Origin: Setophaga petechia
Taxonomy: Eukaryota > Chordata > Aves > Passeriformes > Parulidae
Reading direction: 5' to 3'
Length of the DNA stretch: 64,000 nucleotides
NCBI GenBank assembly: GCA_024362935.1
Contig: JANCRA010000001.1
Span: 51,123,501-51,187,500, forward strand
Part shown: positions 12,801 through 39,000 of the stretch, one piece after another
Layout: the number at the start of each line of letters is the position of its first letter
Position numbering within the stretch: position 1 is the stretch's first letter
Program-made: the position numbers and the translations under genes
Notes under the pieces: generated by a model
What the model saw: only the letters and a program-made list of their open reading frames with translations
Told to the model about the DNA's origin: nothing
Databases searched by the model: none

Positions 12801-15800
12801 GATGGCGATCATTGGGCAGCACTTGTGTTTTTCCTGCCTCATGGAAGAACCCCAGTGACAGGATGGTGTCCTTCAGGGGTGGACGTAGCCCTGGCAGCTG
12901 GGGACAAGTCCCTGGCTCTGCTTTAGGAAAGGCAATTTGCATGTGGTGGGCTGAACAGCAGAATAACAGCAGCAGCATGCTTTGCTGGGTGCATATCAGC
13001 TGGAGCCCCTCACAGAGCATGGGTCCAGCCTGGGGACATTGTGTCCTATCACAGCTTCCAAGCACCTTATTGTCCCCATTGTTTAAGGGACACCAGAAAA
13101 AAAGAGCAGCTGGGCTGTGCAGGAAGTGCTGCACTGGGTAAGGGGAGCAGAGTGCGTGACCTGAGGTGGCCCCGTCCTGCAGATGGCAGTGGGCTGGCCA
13201 CTGTAGGGTACTCAGGGGAGAAAACCTTCAGCAGGGTGTTGAAATGCTGCTAAAATCCTCTCCTCAGCTGAGAGACTCATCTCTGTGCTGATGAGGAGCA
13301 CCTGGGCTGTGGTGTCTGCCAGGAAACCAGCCTGTGCTGTTAGGTGTGGTTTCAACCATCGCCCAGGGCTACACATGGAACTTTTCTGCTTCTCTGCAGC
13401 TGCCTCCTGTTAAATATCAGAACTGGGATACTTCTGTAACAGAGAATGTTGAGTGCAGCCACCCCTAGTCTCTAAGCAGCTTCCCTCCAGCAGGCTGTGT
13501 ACAGTCATTCCTGGAGAGCAATGTCTCGAAAGTGAAGAGCAAACACTTTTCTGGGTTTGCACCAGCTGCTCAGGAGCAGGGGACCACCTCAGCATCTCTT
13601 GGGCTAAAATAGAAGTGTGGCTGATACCCTTTGGCTGTGATACTAGTGTGGGTCTGCCTCTGATCATGAGGAGGAAGAAGACACCAGCCTTCTGCTGGAA
13701 GGTGTGAGACCTGCACCCCACTGTCTGCAACAGGGCTGCAGGGCAGAGTGCCCATGCAGGGCTGAAATCAGTGCAGATTCAGGACCCCATAAGGAGCATT
13801 AGGACCAATATCTGCCCCTCTTTTACAGGACTAGGAATGAGCTGTGTGTGGTCTGTGAGCCAGTATACCCAGGAGCTTCTCTCAGGCTGTCTCTGGAGTA
13901 CCTGTCTGCATAGGAAATGCCTTCTCCTGATGGAGTGTGATGGGAGCTTTAGTTTCCTGTAACTGCCTGCATCTTCAGAACAGAAGGGGAAAAGCTGTTT
14001 GTGGTGTTCTTAGAACTATCAATAACTGGAAATAAACACTCTATGCTCCTTTGGTCTGCACTTCCTATTGCAGGGAATTAATAGCTGCATTTTACAAAAA
14101 CAGCCTGGCTAAAGAGGGATTGAACAGAAACAGCCTTTCTTCCCTTCCTGGGATATGGGTAATGTCTCCAGCATTTCCCTGCCTGAGGGATAAACATCTC
14201 CAGCCAGATCTGCAAAACAACCCTGCTCTGATCTGCTTTAGAAGCAGCTCTCTATTTAACCAGGAATTGGAGCTCTCTGGAGAAAAACAGAGCTCTGCAT
14301 TCACCCTCTCCTTTCCCATATCTCACCCACGGAGAGCTCTGCCACCACCCAGCCAGCCGTCTTTGGCTGAGCATTGCACACAGGTAAAACAGGAGCAGCA
14401 CAACATGGGATTCTGCTAGCCCACATTGAAATCATGCTGGGAGAAATGATGCTGCAAAGTTGGGCAAGCTCTTCATGGCATGACAGAGTGGGATGCACCC
14501 TGTCTCCTAGGGGTCCTTTCCTCCATGCCAGCTGACCTGGTGACTGCATGGTAAGCAGAACCAGCAGTTGATACATTTCGGCTCAGCCCCTGAGATAACA
14601 GAATACAATCAGTATTTGACTTCTAACCTCAACCTTGTGAGGAGGAGGATTCATCACCTGAACTGCTCAAGACTTGATTTTTCATCTGGGGCAAGCGCCC
14701 ATCGGTCTGGTTAGCTCAAGGCTGGGTGTGTGTGTCACTTTGGAGAGAGAAGTGATGTGGGATCAGTCCAGTGAACTTTGCTCCTAGCAGGGATCACCTT
14801 TACCTCATCCTCAAAACCATGACCGGCTCCCACTTAAAAGGCTTAGCATGGAGGCAGGCTTGCAGTCACCTGGGACTTAAAAGACTTTCTCACTTTTTGC
14901 AGGACCCTCCATTGTGACTCCTCCTAAGGATATCTGGAATGTGACAGGAGCACAAATCTACCTGAGCTGTGAAGTCATTGGCATCCCAACCCCTGTCCTC
15001 ATCTGGAACAAGGTAAGGGCCCTGATGGGAGCTCTTACAGCACAGCAAACCTGAGGTGGCTGAAAGTGCCTGGTAAGCACAAAGGCCATAGCAGATCTCT
15101 GTAGAAACACACCTCTTTGATGAGTTCTCCCATCTCTGCAGTTCTGTCCACCCCCACACATCTGGTTTTGCTTATTTTTTAGACATTATTTAGCAAATAA
15201 ACTCTTGTTGATCCCGAGCCAGGACGGGACTCATGTTTCTCTTGGTAGCGCCTGGTATTCAGAGCATGTAGGGAATGTCCCTTGACCTGCCTTCACCTTC
15301 ACCCTGCTGGCAGCAGTGACTCTGAGGTGGCTAGACATCACCCACGTTGGGAACAGGAACCTCGTGGGGCAGTCACTTAGCTCCAGTAGCCAGCAGCATG
15401 TTGATTTTGGCAGCACTGGTAACATCTGGCTTAGGACAGGGGCCAATGTTGGATGGAGAGGATCCTGGCCGTAGGGTGGGAGGCACTGCATGGCTCCTGC
15501 AGCCTCCCCAAGTGCCACAGGTTTGTGCACTCTTGTGAAGGGTCTTAAACTTAAGCTGAAACATTACTACTTAGGGATACCATGGAGAAAAAAAACTAGA
15601 TGGACCCCAAGTTTGCTGTAAGACAGCAAGCTTTATTTGTAGTGGTTCAAGAGCAGACTGTCAGGTGAGCATACAGTGTGGGCTTGTTGACTCAGGCAGC
15701 GTGCTCTGCTTGTTTATGAATAGATGCTGAGTTTACACTGTCGGTGCTGTTCTGCTTTTCATGCCTCTTCCTCATGGCTGAGAGACTTCTTGACCTGGTG

Positions 15801-18224
15801 GTAACAAGGGCTGAGCACCACTTATCCTGTGCTGGGCTCTGGGCTCAGATACTGGGGAAAGACTGCAGTGCTGCCTTCCCATTGATGCTGTGCCTGCCAG
15901 GAGGGACTGCCTGCTTTGCTGCAGCAGAAACAGGCATGAACACACCCTTGGGAACACACACACAAGTTCTGTGAGGCAGATCAACCCAGGGCATGTTGGC
16001 ATACCCTACTGCCCATCCATCCCAGCAAACTGGGCCACTCTGTTGTTGCTGAGGTGAGGGGAACCCAGCCTCAGGGCTGAGGCACTGGGGTGCTGTGGCT
16101 GCACTGCACAGAGGATAAGGTGAAACTGTGACACTAGAAATACACTGCTGCTGCACAAAACACATCCTTGTATATCTGATGTTGATCTGTGTGCAGGTAT
16201 GGCTCAGCATGCAGTTCCAGCATAAGTTAGCCCCAGAGTTCTTACCCATTCCTGCCCCTCTGTTTAGATAATTCGAGGACAGTATGGTGTCCAGAGGATG
16301 GAGCTCCTGCCTGGGGACCGGGAGAACTTGGCCATCCAGACCCGTGGGGGCCCTGAGAAACACGAAGTGACTGGCTGGGTGCTGGTGAGTACTCTGTGTG
16401 AGCACAGAGCTGCACAGGCAGCAGAGGGCAGTTGCAAACTGCTCATGGACAGAGAACAGGACAGCAGACAAATGGCAACAGACAGGGAATTTGGAGGAAA
16501 ACAACCTGTGTGAATTAGATATGAAGGGTAAGGGTGGCTGCTGGTTCCAGTCTTACCTTGCATGCACCCTTCCTCTGTCTGGCATGCAGCATTTTGCAGT
16601 GTGCATCCACTTGCAAAATCAGAGGGGGAGTAGAGGGGAGGACAGGGTTTGACACAAAGTTCTGTAAGATACCTGAAAACAGAATCACATTTGCCAGTGC
16701 CCAAGATGCTCACTGGAGGAGTGGGGTGTGTTTCTTCCCTTAGATATCTCCTCTCAGCAAAGAGGATGCTGGGGAATATGAGTGCCATGCATCAAATGCC
16801 AAAGGAGAGGCAACGGCTTCTGCCAAAATCCACGTTGTGGAAACTCTGCATGAAATAGCCCTGACCAAAGGTTGGTAAGTGTGGCTGAACACTCAGCAGC
16901 TCTCTTCCCTAACAGTTTATTGTTATTCTTATTTGATACAAAAGGACTATCTCTGTTTAATGCTTAAAAAAAACCCAAACCAACAAACCCTCCCTCCCAC
17001 TAGAAATACCAGTTTAACATGAAGTTTCTTGCATTTGACAGAACATTCCAGGAAATCTTAGCTACTGGAGTCCTCAAGGGATTGTTAAATAACCCCCCCC
17101 CCCCATACTATAAAATACTGGAAATACCAAAATAACATTAAGAAACACCTTCGGGGGTATTAACAGAGCAATTTCCAGTTGCTTTCTAGCCCTACGTTTG
17201 TATCATCCTTTCAGTGTTGTTTTGATGCTTTCAAACCTGCTCCTCTCTCTCTTGAGAGCAGTATTGGCACAGCAGAAATTCCAGTTCCTGCCATGTTCTC
17301 TGCATGCTGGGATGTGAAACCTCAGATTTGCCACACCACGTCCTGTTTGCTAGGCTGTGTGCAAAGCTGGAGGCAAACCAGCCACACTCATCTCAGCTGC
17401 AGAGGATAGCTGAGTACCACAGCCACGTGATATGCTTAGGAATAAACCTGGAGAGCCACAACAGTAAGGGTAACCCTGCTAGAGGCAGAGGGACAGGGAA
17501 TAAAGCACCTGGCTACAGAATATGGTGCTGCCCAAATCCCCTACTGGATGTAATCCTTGGTTTTAATCCCTGCTAGCTTTATCCAAACTATACAGTCTTG
17601 ACTTTTTGTGTCTTTATGTCTGTGAAGAGCTGAAATACTTCCCTTAGAAGAACATTAGCAGCACCTGGCACTGAAATGAGAGCTTAGAATGAATCCAAAT
17701 ATCATGCACAGGAACTCTGCTAATGGTTTTAAGGTAGTCTCTAATCCCTTTTCAAACATCTTATTTATGGATGTGAATGAAATTGAGTTTTACTGAGTTG
17801 TGCCATGAACAGCAAGCTTATACCCCAGAACAGTTTGTTTCTTGCACACACCCAGCACATGCTACAGCTGGTTCTTTTCAGCTGTAGGAAAGCTCTGAAG
17901 CATCTGGAGCTAAGTGATAAGTAAATGTAGACTGCCACTTTAAAGGAAATTGATAAAGGTAATGGAACAAACTGCCAGACATCACAGCTACACTGTGAGA
18001 GTCTGTGTGCCATGTCCAGGTGATCTCAGCACAGAAAAACGTGTCTATTATCACCCCCCTACAGCAGGGAGGGAAGGAAAGAAGGCAGGAAGGAAGGAGG
18101 GGTCAGGGCTCATCCTCTGCCAAGAGATCCCAAAGCTGTTGCCAAAGTTGCAATATTCCCCCCTGGAACAGGACAGAGTGTAACATGTTTTTGTTTTTCC
18201 ACAGATGATGGTGCAGAGCTGTGA
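3216..18224 (+). CDS. IGFBP7: IGFBP7, insulin-like growth factor-binding protein 7 (whole gene, 5 coding exons)
   Basis: Coding exons are 3216-3702, 14903-15012, 16268-16384, 16744-16870 and 18205-18224. Joined they give 287 codons including the stop (286 aa), close to the roughly 282 aa of the mammalian protein. Domain order: signal peptide (about 1-28), IGFBP N-terminal domain (about 34-90) with the diagnostic GCGCC motif at 58-62, a Kazal-like follistatin module (about 113-160), then one Ig-like C2 domain (about 164-270) with its cysteine pair at C185 and C252 and an N-glycosylation site at N175 (NVT). IGFBP7 is a secreted, matrix-associated glycoprotein that binds IGFs weakly and also insulin, activin and collagen. 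The start at 3216 has a strong gccgccATG context and leads straight into the signal peptide; an in-frame ATG lies upstream at 3096. The exon 4 donor is ambiguous (GTTGGTAAGT); the donor chosen gives the conserved GAEL ending. Confidence 0.97.
8800..9440 (-). mobile_element. CR1 LINE, ORF2 (reverse transcriptase) fragment, minus orientation
   Basis: The minus strand encodes a decayed stretch of CR1 ORF2 protein just before and at the start of the reverse transcriptase domain. It shows an EKKAEALNAFFVLN-like segment (about 8960-9010) followed by LLCQLGTHKTVGPDGIHPRVL-type sequence (about 8815-8880). The KxxGPDGI core is characteristic of CR1 reverse transcriptases. Homology fades below about 8800, and both ends are truncated. 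It is a dead fragment in an intron, not a host gene. Confidence 0.82.
10008..10057 (+). mobile_element. CR1 3' tail, plus orientation
   Basis: The stretch ends ...aaggtccctttcaaccc then accattctgtgattctat, the standard CR1 3' terminus with its short attctatg-type repeat. Only about 50 bp are clear. It is opposite in orientation to the ORF2 fragment 0.6 kb upstream, so it is a separate insertion or a rearranged piece. Confidence 0.75.
11178..11232 (+). repeat. AT-rich tandem patch, taatatcca-like unit
   Basis: Imperfect repeats of taatatcca or aataatatcc occur four to five times in about 55 bp within IGFBP7 intron 1. It is a short minisatellite-like array. Confidence 0.7.
14903..15012 (+). 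CDS. IGFBP7: IGFBP7 coding exon 2
   Basis: The acceptor is cactttttgcag|GACC and the donor is AACAAG|GTAAGG. It encodes residues 163-199, from GPSIVTPPKDIWNVTG to VLIWNK, the first half of the Ig-like domain including C185 and the N-glycosylation site. The entry phase of 1 matches exon 1 and the exit phase is 0. Confidence 0.97.
15013..16267 (+). other. IGFBP7: IGFBP7 intron 2
   Basis: A GT-AG intron of 1255 bp. I see no gene, RNA or clear repeat family in it. Confidence 0.75.
16268..16384 (+). CDS. IGFBP7: IGFBP7 coding exon 3
   Basis: The acceptor is ctctgtttag|ATAATTCG and the donor is GTGCTG|GTGAGT. Its 39 codons (residues 200-238) include GQYGVQRMELLPGD and GGPEKHEVTGWVL, the central strands of the Ig-like domain. 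Both ends are phase 0. Confidence 0.97.
16744..16870 (+). CDS. IGFBP7: IGFBP7 coding exon 4, with tandem donor
   Basis: The acceptor is ttcttcccttag|ATATCT. It encodes residues 239-280, including the second Ig cysteine in DAGEYECHASN (C252). The 3' boundary is ambiguous because ACCAAAG is followed by GTTGGTAAGT. The donor at 16871 (GTTGGT) is the weaker match but joins to exon 5 as DDGAEL; the donor at 16875 (GTAAGT) is the better match but creates a stop at the junction. Confidence 0.92.
18205..18224 (+). CDS. IGFBP7: IGFBP7 terminal coding exon 5
   Basis: The acceptor is ttgtttttccacag|ATGATGG. Only 20 coding bases are present. After the split aspartate codon they read D-G-A-E-L-stop, matching the conserved IGFBP7 C terminus. 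The rest of the exon is 3' UTR. Confidence 0.92.
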
Positions 18225-18398
18225 TGTGAGGACTTTCACTTATGCACAGTTTTAAATTAGTATTTTGGAAAGCTGCAAGCTCTGGCTTTTTCTAGCTGAC
18301 TAATCAGTCCCTCTTAACTCCCTTTTTCTTTGAGTCCCAATTTGCTTGCACACTACTTTCACAGATACACAAATAGATTCACAAGCTCGATTACAAAT

Positions 18399-18404
18399 TT
18401 TAAT
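18399..18404 (-). terminator. POLR2B: Candidate POLR2B poly(A) signal ATTAAA
   Basis: Plus-strand TTTAAT reads ATTAAA on the minus strand, 140 bp past the POLR2B stop. It is the best candidate between the two stop codons; I found no AATAAA on the minus strand there. A longer 3' UTR running into IGFBP7 is possible. Confidence 0.4.
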
Positions 18405-18417
18405 TCTATTTACAGGA

Positions 18418-18423
18418 AATAAA
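18418..18423 (+). terminator. IGFBP7: Candidate IGFBP7 poly(A) signal AATAAA
   Basis: This is a canonical AATAAA 194 bp after the IGFBP7 stop codon. A 3' UTR of about 215 bp would be short but plausible. Cleavage would fall near 18435-18445, beyond the probable POLR2B cleavage point on the other strand. Confidence 0.55.
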
Positions 18424-18543
18424 CATACTTTTGAACAGCACACAGCAGATGAGTAAAACTGTAATTTTTGAATGCAACGTGTACAAAATGAAACAAAACC
18501 TGAGCACTTGAGTCTCACAATTAAAAAAAAAGCCCTTTTAAGG

Positions 18544-34862
<16,319 letters not shown>

Positions 34863-35062
34863 GGTGGCGGCTGGCGGGGCCGCGGCAGCGGCGGCCGAGC
34901 GAGGGGCGAGCGGGAGCGCGGGGCAGCGCGGGGCAGCGGCGGCGGCACGGCGGCTGCGCGGCCAGTGATGTCACGCCCGCGTCTCCCGCCAGGCGCCCGC
35001 GCGCTTCCGTGACGTCAGGCGCGCGCGCCCCGCGGCGCGGTGTCAGTGCGTCCGGCCCTGCG
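34863..35062. promoter_or_regulatory. Bidirectional CpG promoter between POLR2B and NOA1
   Basis: The POLR2B and NOA1 start codons face away from each other with only 200 bp between them, all very GC- and CpG-rich. A full CRE palindrome, TGACGTCA, lies at 35010-35017, directly preceded by CTTCCG (an ETS core on the minus strand), so the pair forms an ETS/CRE composite. A second CRE-like site, TGATGTCA, lies at 34966-34973. I see no TATA box. These features are usual for housekeeping bidirectional promoters. Shared use is inferred from spacing. Confidence 0.8.
35010..35017. promoter_or_regulatory. CRE palindrome TGACGTCA beside an ETS core
   Basis: This is a perfect 8 bp cAMP-response element, the binding site of CREB/ATF factors. 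CTTCCG at 35004-35009 abuts it. It lies 46 bp before the NOA1 start codon and 147 bp before that of POLR2B. Confidence 0.75.
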
Positions 35063-36029
35063 ATGCTCCGGCTGGGCCCCGCGCTCCTGGCCCGCCTGGC
35101 CCGCGCCCCGCTCCGCGCCCCGCTGCGGCCGTGCGGGGCGGCGGCGGCGGGCCATGGCGAGGAGCAGGAGCGCTTCGTCTTCCTCGAGTACGAGCCGGAC
35201 GCGGCTGAGCGGGCGGCGGCGCTGCGCCGGGAGCGGGAGCTGAAGCTGAAGCCGCGGCAGGAGCGGGAGCTGAAGGTGAAGCCGAAGTCGCGCCATCAGT
35301 GGGGCGCAGCGGCGGCAGTGCCGAGCATGTCCGACCCGTCGGTGCCGCCGAGCGGCGTGAGCTGCTCGGGCTGCGGGGCTGAGCTGCAGTGCGGGGACGG
35401 CAGCGCGCCGGGCTTCGTGCCGGCCGAGCGGTACCGCAGCTTGGCGTCCGAGGGCCCCGCGGGGCTGCGCGGCGCCGTGTGCCAGCGGTGCTGGACCCTG
35501 GCGCACCACGGCAGCGCCCTGCGGCTGCGGCTGCCCCCCGAGCAGCACCGCCGCGTGGTGAGCGCGGCCCTGCGCCGCCCGCCCCGCCACGGCCGCGGGC
35601 CGCTGCTGCTCTACGTGCTCGACGTGATGGAGCTGCCCGACCCCGTGCTGCCGCAGCTGCCGGCGCTGCTGGGCCCCGACGTGCCCGCCGCCGGCGTGCT
35701 GGTGGTGGGCAACAAGGTGGACCTGCTACCTGCGGACTGCCGCGGGCACCTGGGGCGGCTGCGGCAGCGGGTGGCGGCGGCCTGCGCCCGGGCCGGGCTG
35801 CGGGGGGCCGCGCTGGTCGACATCCGCCTGGTGAGCGCCAAGACCGGCTACGGCGTGGAAGGGCTGGTCAGCCGGCTGCAGCGCTCCTGGAAGTGCGCCG
35901 GCGATGTCTACCTGCTGGGCGCCACCAACTCCGGCAAGTCCACGCTCTTCAACACCCTGCTGCGCTCCGACTACTGCAAATCCCGCGCCCCCGACATCAT
36001 CGACAGGGCCACCGTGTCCCCGTGGCCAG
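35063..36029 (+). CDS. NOA1: NOA1 coding exon 1
   Basis: It encodes residues 1-322 plus one base of codon 323: presequence, zinc site, and G4, G5 and G1 motifs. GC content is very high and drops in the later exons. The donor is TGGCCAG|GTGAGT, which splits the PWPG-TT switch segment. Confidence 0.96.
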
Positions 36030-39000
36030 GTGAGTGCACTGCTCGGCCCTTTGTAGCACGGGTAATGGGGGATGTGGGGTGTGCAGATAACAGTAGGCTG
36101 TGCGCCTCTGGGCTGCTCTCGGCCACCCCTGCAGCAGGAGAACCCGTCACCAAAGCAGTACCTGCCACCCTGAATGGTGAGTGCCAAGCAAGCTCCGGAG
36201 GTGTGCCATGCTTCACTTTGTCACCTGTGAGGAGTGGCTGAAGTGTCTAACCCAGAGAAAAGGGGGTTTGGGAGATGTTACCTCTCTCTGCATCTGCCCA
36301 AAGGAAGTTGTAGCCAGGTAGGAGTCAGTCTCTTCTCCAAGGCAGCCAGTGACAGGAGAAGGGGACATAGCTTCAAGATGCACTGGGGCAGCTTTATGTT
36401 GGACATTAGCAGGAATTTCTTCACCAGAAGGGTAATTACAAATTGGAATGGATTGCATAGGGAGATGATGGAGTTGCTGTGCCTGAATGTGGCACTTAGT
36501 GCCATGGTCTGGTCAACATGGTGATGATCTCAGGTCTTTTCCAGTCTAATTGATCCTTTGATTCCTCACAGGAGACAAGAGGAGTGGGATGCATTTGCTG
36601 AGGGTACTGCACATCCTGTAGCACTAAGAGGCTTGTTAAACCAGTGTGGGTCTGCGTGCACCCCTGCCACTTAGGATGGCACCTGATGTGCTTGCCTTGC
36701 CTGTCCCTATCCATTAGAGGTGTCCTCCAGTCTGGGGAGGCTGGGGGTGCAGTGGTGAGCACCTGTAGGACAAACCAAGCTGTCTGGAGTTGAGGCTTGA
36801 ATGGGGTGTACTAATTCAGCCTTGACACCACTCAGCTTTGAGACCCTTTTATTCAAACTATAGCTGAGAACAGATCTTAAGCAGGTGCATGGCTTGTTTT
36901 TGCTTCCCCAAGTTGCGAGGCTGGTACTCTATGGGAGCAGCTGTAGTTCTGCCTCTGACTTTGTGTTACTGTGTTTCACCAAAAAGTTAGAGAAACAGTT
37001 TTTTTGTAATCTTGTTCCTCAGAGCTGAAATGTGACAAGTAATCAGGGATCCAAAAGTGCTTTCTGTTTGTTTTTCCAGGAACAACACTGAACCTGTTGA
37101 AATTTCCAATTATTAACCCTACGTGTGACAGGATATTCCGAAGGCAGGAGAGACTAAAAGAAGAGGCAACAAAAACGGAAGATCAGCTAAGCAGTGAAGA
37201 ACAAAAGTACCTTAATCAACTTAAAAAGCAAGGTTATCTAGTGGGTGAGTAAAGGTGTTGCCTTTCTGCCCCTAATGAAAACACTGCATTACACAAACGT
37301 TAAATTATTTTGACGAATGTTTGCTCCCAGATTAGTGGGGGCAAGACCTCTATCTCCTCTATAAGCAGCATCATTAGTACTTTTGAGTACCTGTCAGCTG
37401 CTGTAGTAGCGGAGGGTTCCCCTGTGCAATGCATCTCCTCTCTGAAGGAGGCTGGCAAATTCTGATAGCTCAGTAGTTTGCAAGGATATCACAGTATGGA
37501 CGATTTCCTGTTCCTGAATAAAGAAAATAAGTTTAAGTAATCACATTTGGGCTGCAGGCTACAGGGGTTGTACATCATTTTAGTATATATTCAAAAGAGG
37601 GGGTTGCCAGAAGATAGTTCTGGTTTTCAGATAATTCTGTGTTTGGCAGTCTGAGGCACTGAAAATAGGAGGCAGCCTGCTTTACCCTGAGTTGGAAATA
37701 ACTGAATGTCTGTGATCTGGTTCCTGCTGAGATTTTGGGGCATGAGAAGTGCTAAGCAAGAATTATAGAAGGGATTTATTGTAATTTTGGCTTTTGAACA
37801 CACCAATTTCAAGCCACATAGTGTCTTTATCACCTTTATACTACTCATGTGCATGTCTTTTAAGCCATGGAAGGGGCAGGTGTTTGATTGAAGAAAAGCA
37901 AGTTAAAAAGTGAATTACCAGGAAAACCTTTCATTTTAATCCAGGAAGAGTTGGAAGAACTTTTCAACAGCAGAAGGCTAGTGCTGAGATTGACTTCGAC
38001 CCTGACACACTCTCTTACAGCATGGATGAAGATCCTAGAGATGCCCCTAAGATGCTTGAGGAAAGGGAGGAGTTCACGCACAACGAAGTGAAGGACGCTC
38101 GGTGGTGTTTTGACACTCCAGGAATTGTAAAGGAAGACTGTGTAGGTACTCTGTATTGCTGTGTTTTGGGGTGGCAGGGTTTGGGAAAGCTGTTCTGCCT
38201 TAGCTGTGCCTGTGGGAGAGTGCTTCTGCTGTAGTCATGGCATTAGGATTCTCTCAGCTTGGGAATTGTATTAAGATAAGGTTTAAATTGAGAGGGGTTC
38301 ATGTGGTAATGCTGTTGCATTCTGTGTAGTGCAATACTGCCAGCTTTGCAAAGGAGCTGCAGGGCTGTGTCACCAAGCTGCCACAACCTCTGAACCAAGG
38401 AAAGTAAGCAAGAGTGCTCTTAGCAAGTTCACACCAGCATCACCCAATGGAGCTGACACTTCTTCAGCTCTCCCAGCCTATGGAAAAAGATGGAGCTTAG
38501 GAGGATAACCAGAGTTGTATGACTAAACCACATCTTAGAGAAAGCATTCTCCTGAAGCTAGGAGTATCTGCAGTGTTGCTGCTCTGGCTCCAATGTGTCA
38601 GGCCTTTGTCAGTACAGCAATGCCCTACTGAAGCCAGTGCTCACACAGTGCACGTCTAAAACGGGCATGTTTTGAGTTTTGGTGTTTTTAATACCCGTGC
38701 AGAACTGCATGTCATCATCTGGGGAAGATTCAATAGTACAGGCAGACAGGAAGGTTCTGAAGAGAATGAATGCAAGGACTGTGCTGAGACTTTACAGCTC
38801 AAGTGCAGGGACTGCTTTCATGAGCACTAGGAAGACTCCTGGTTTTCTAGTAATGTATTTATCAGACCATAACCTGTTCTACTAGGCTGCACTTTGGTCT
38901 CTGATAGCCAGTATAAAGACTGGCATCAGCTAAGAGACCTGGTTTGGTAACTTGAGATTGTGTGTGTTCTTCCCTTCTGGAGTTGAATACATGTGGAAAA

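Larger units (their letters stand above)
3703..14902 (+). other. IGFBP7: IGFBP7 intron 1 (11.2 kb)
   Basis: This is a GT-AG intron. I recognise only repeats in it: a T12 run at 6006, an A13 run at 7983, a CR1 ORF2 fragment at about 8800-9440, a CR1 3' tail at about 10008-10057 and an AT-rich tandem patch at about 11178-11232. Several open frames of 100-245 codons occur on both strands, but none has a recognisable domain. A large first intron downstream of a CpG island is a usual place for enhancers, which I cannot identify directly. Confidence 0.85.

Noticed and set aside
12424..13134. 236-codon minus-strand frame in IGFBP7 intron 1
   Set aside because: No motif and no paired splice signals. 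The intron has several comparable frames, so chance is the simpler explanation.
15845..16504. 219-codon minus-strand frame overlapping IGFBP7 exon 3
   Set aside because: It runs antisense through a certain exon and has no recognisable domain.
17093..17104. C12 homopolymer as a structural signal
   Set aside because: A single short mononucleotide run in IGFBP7 intron 4 with no partner G tracts nearby.
35015..35590. 191-codon antisense frame over NOA1 exon 1
   Set aside because: It is a low-stop artefact of GC-rich coding sequence; the plus strand carries unmistakable NOA1 motifs.
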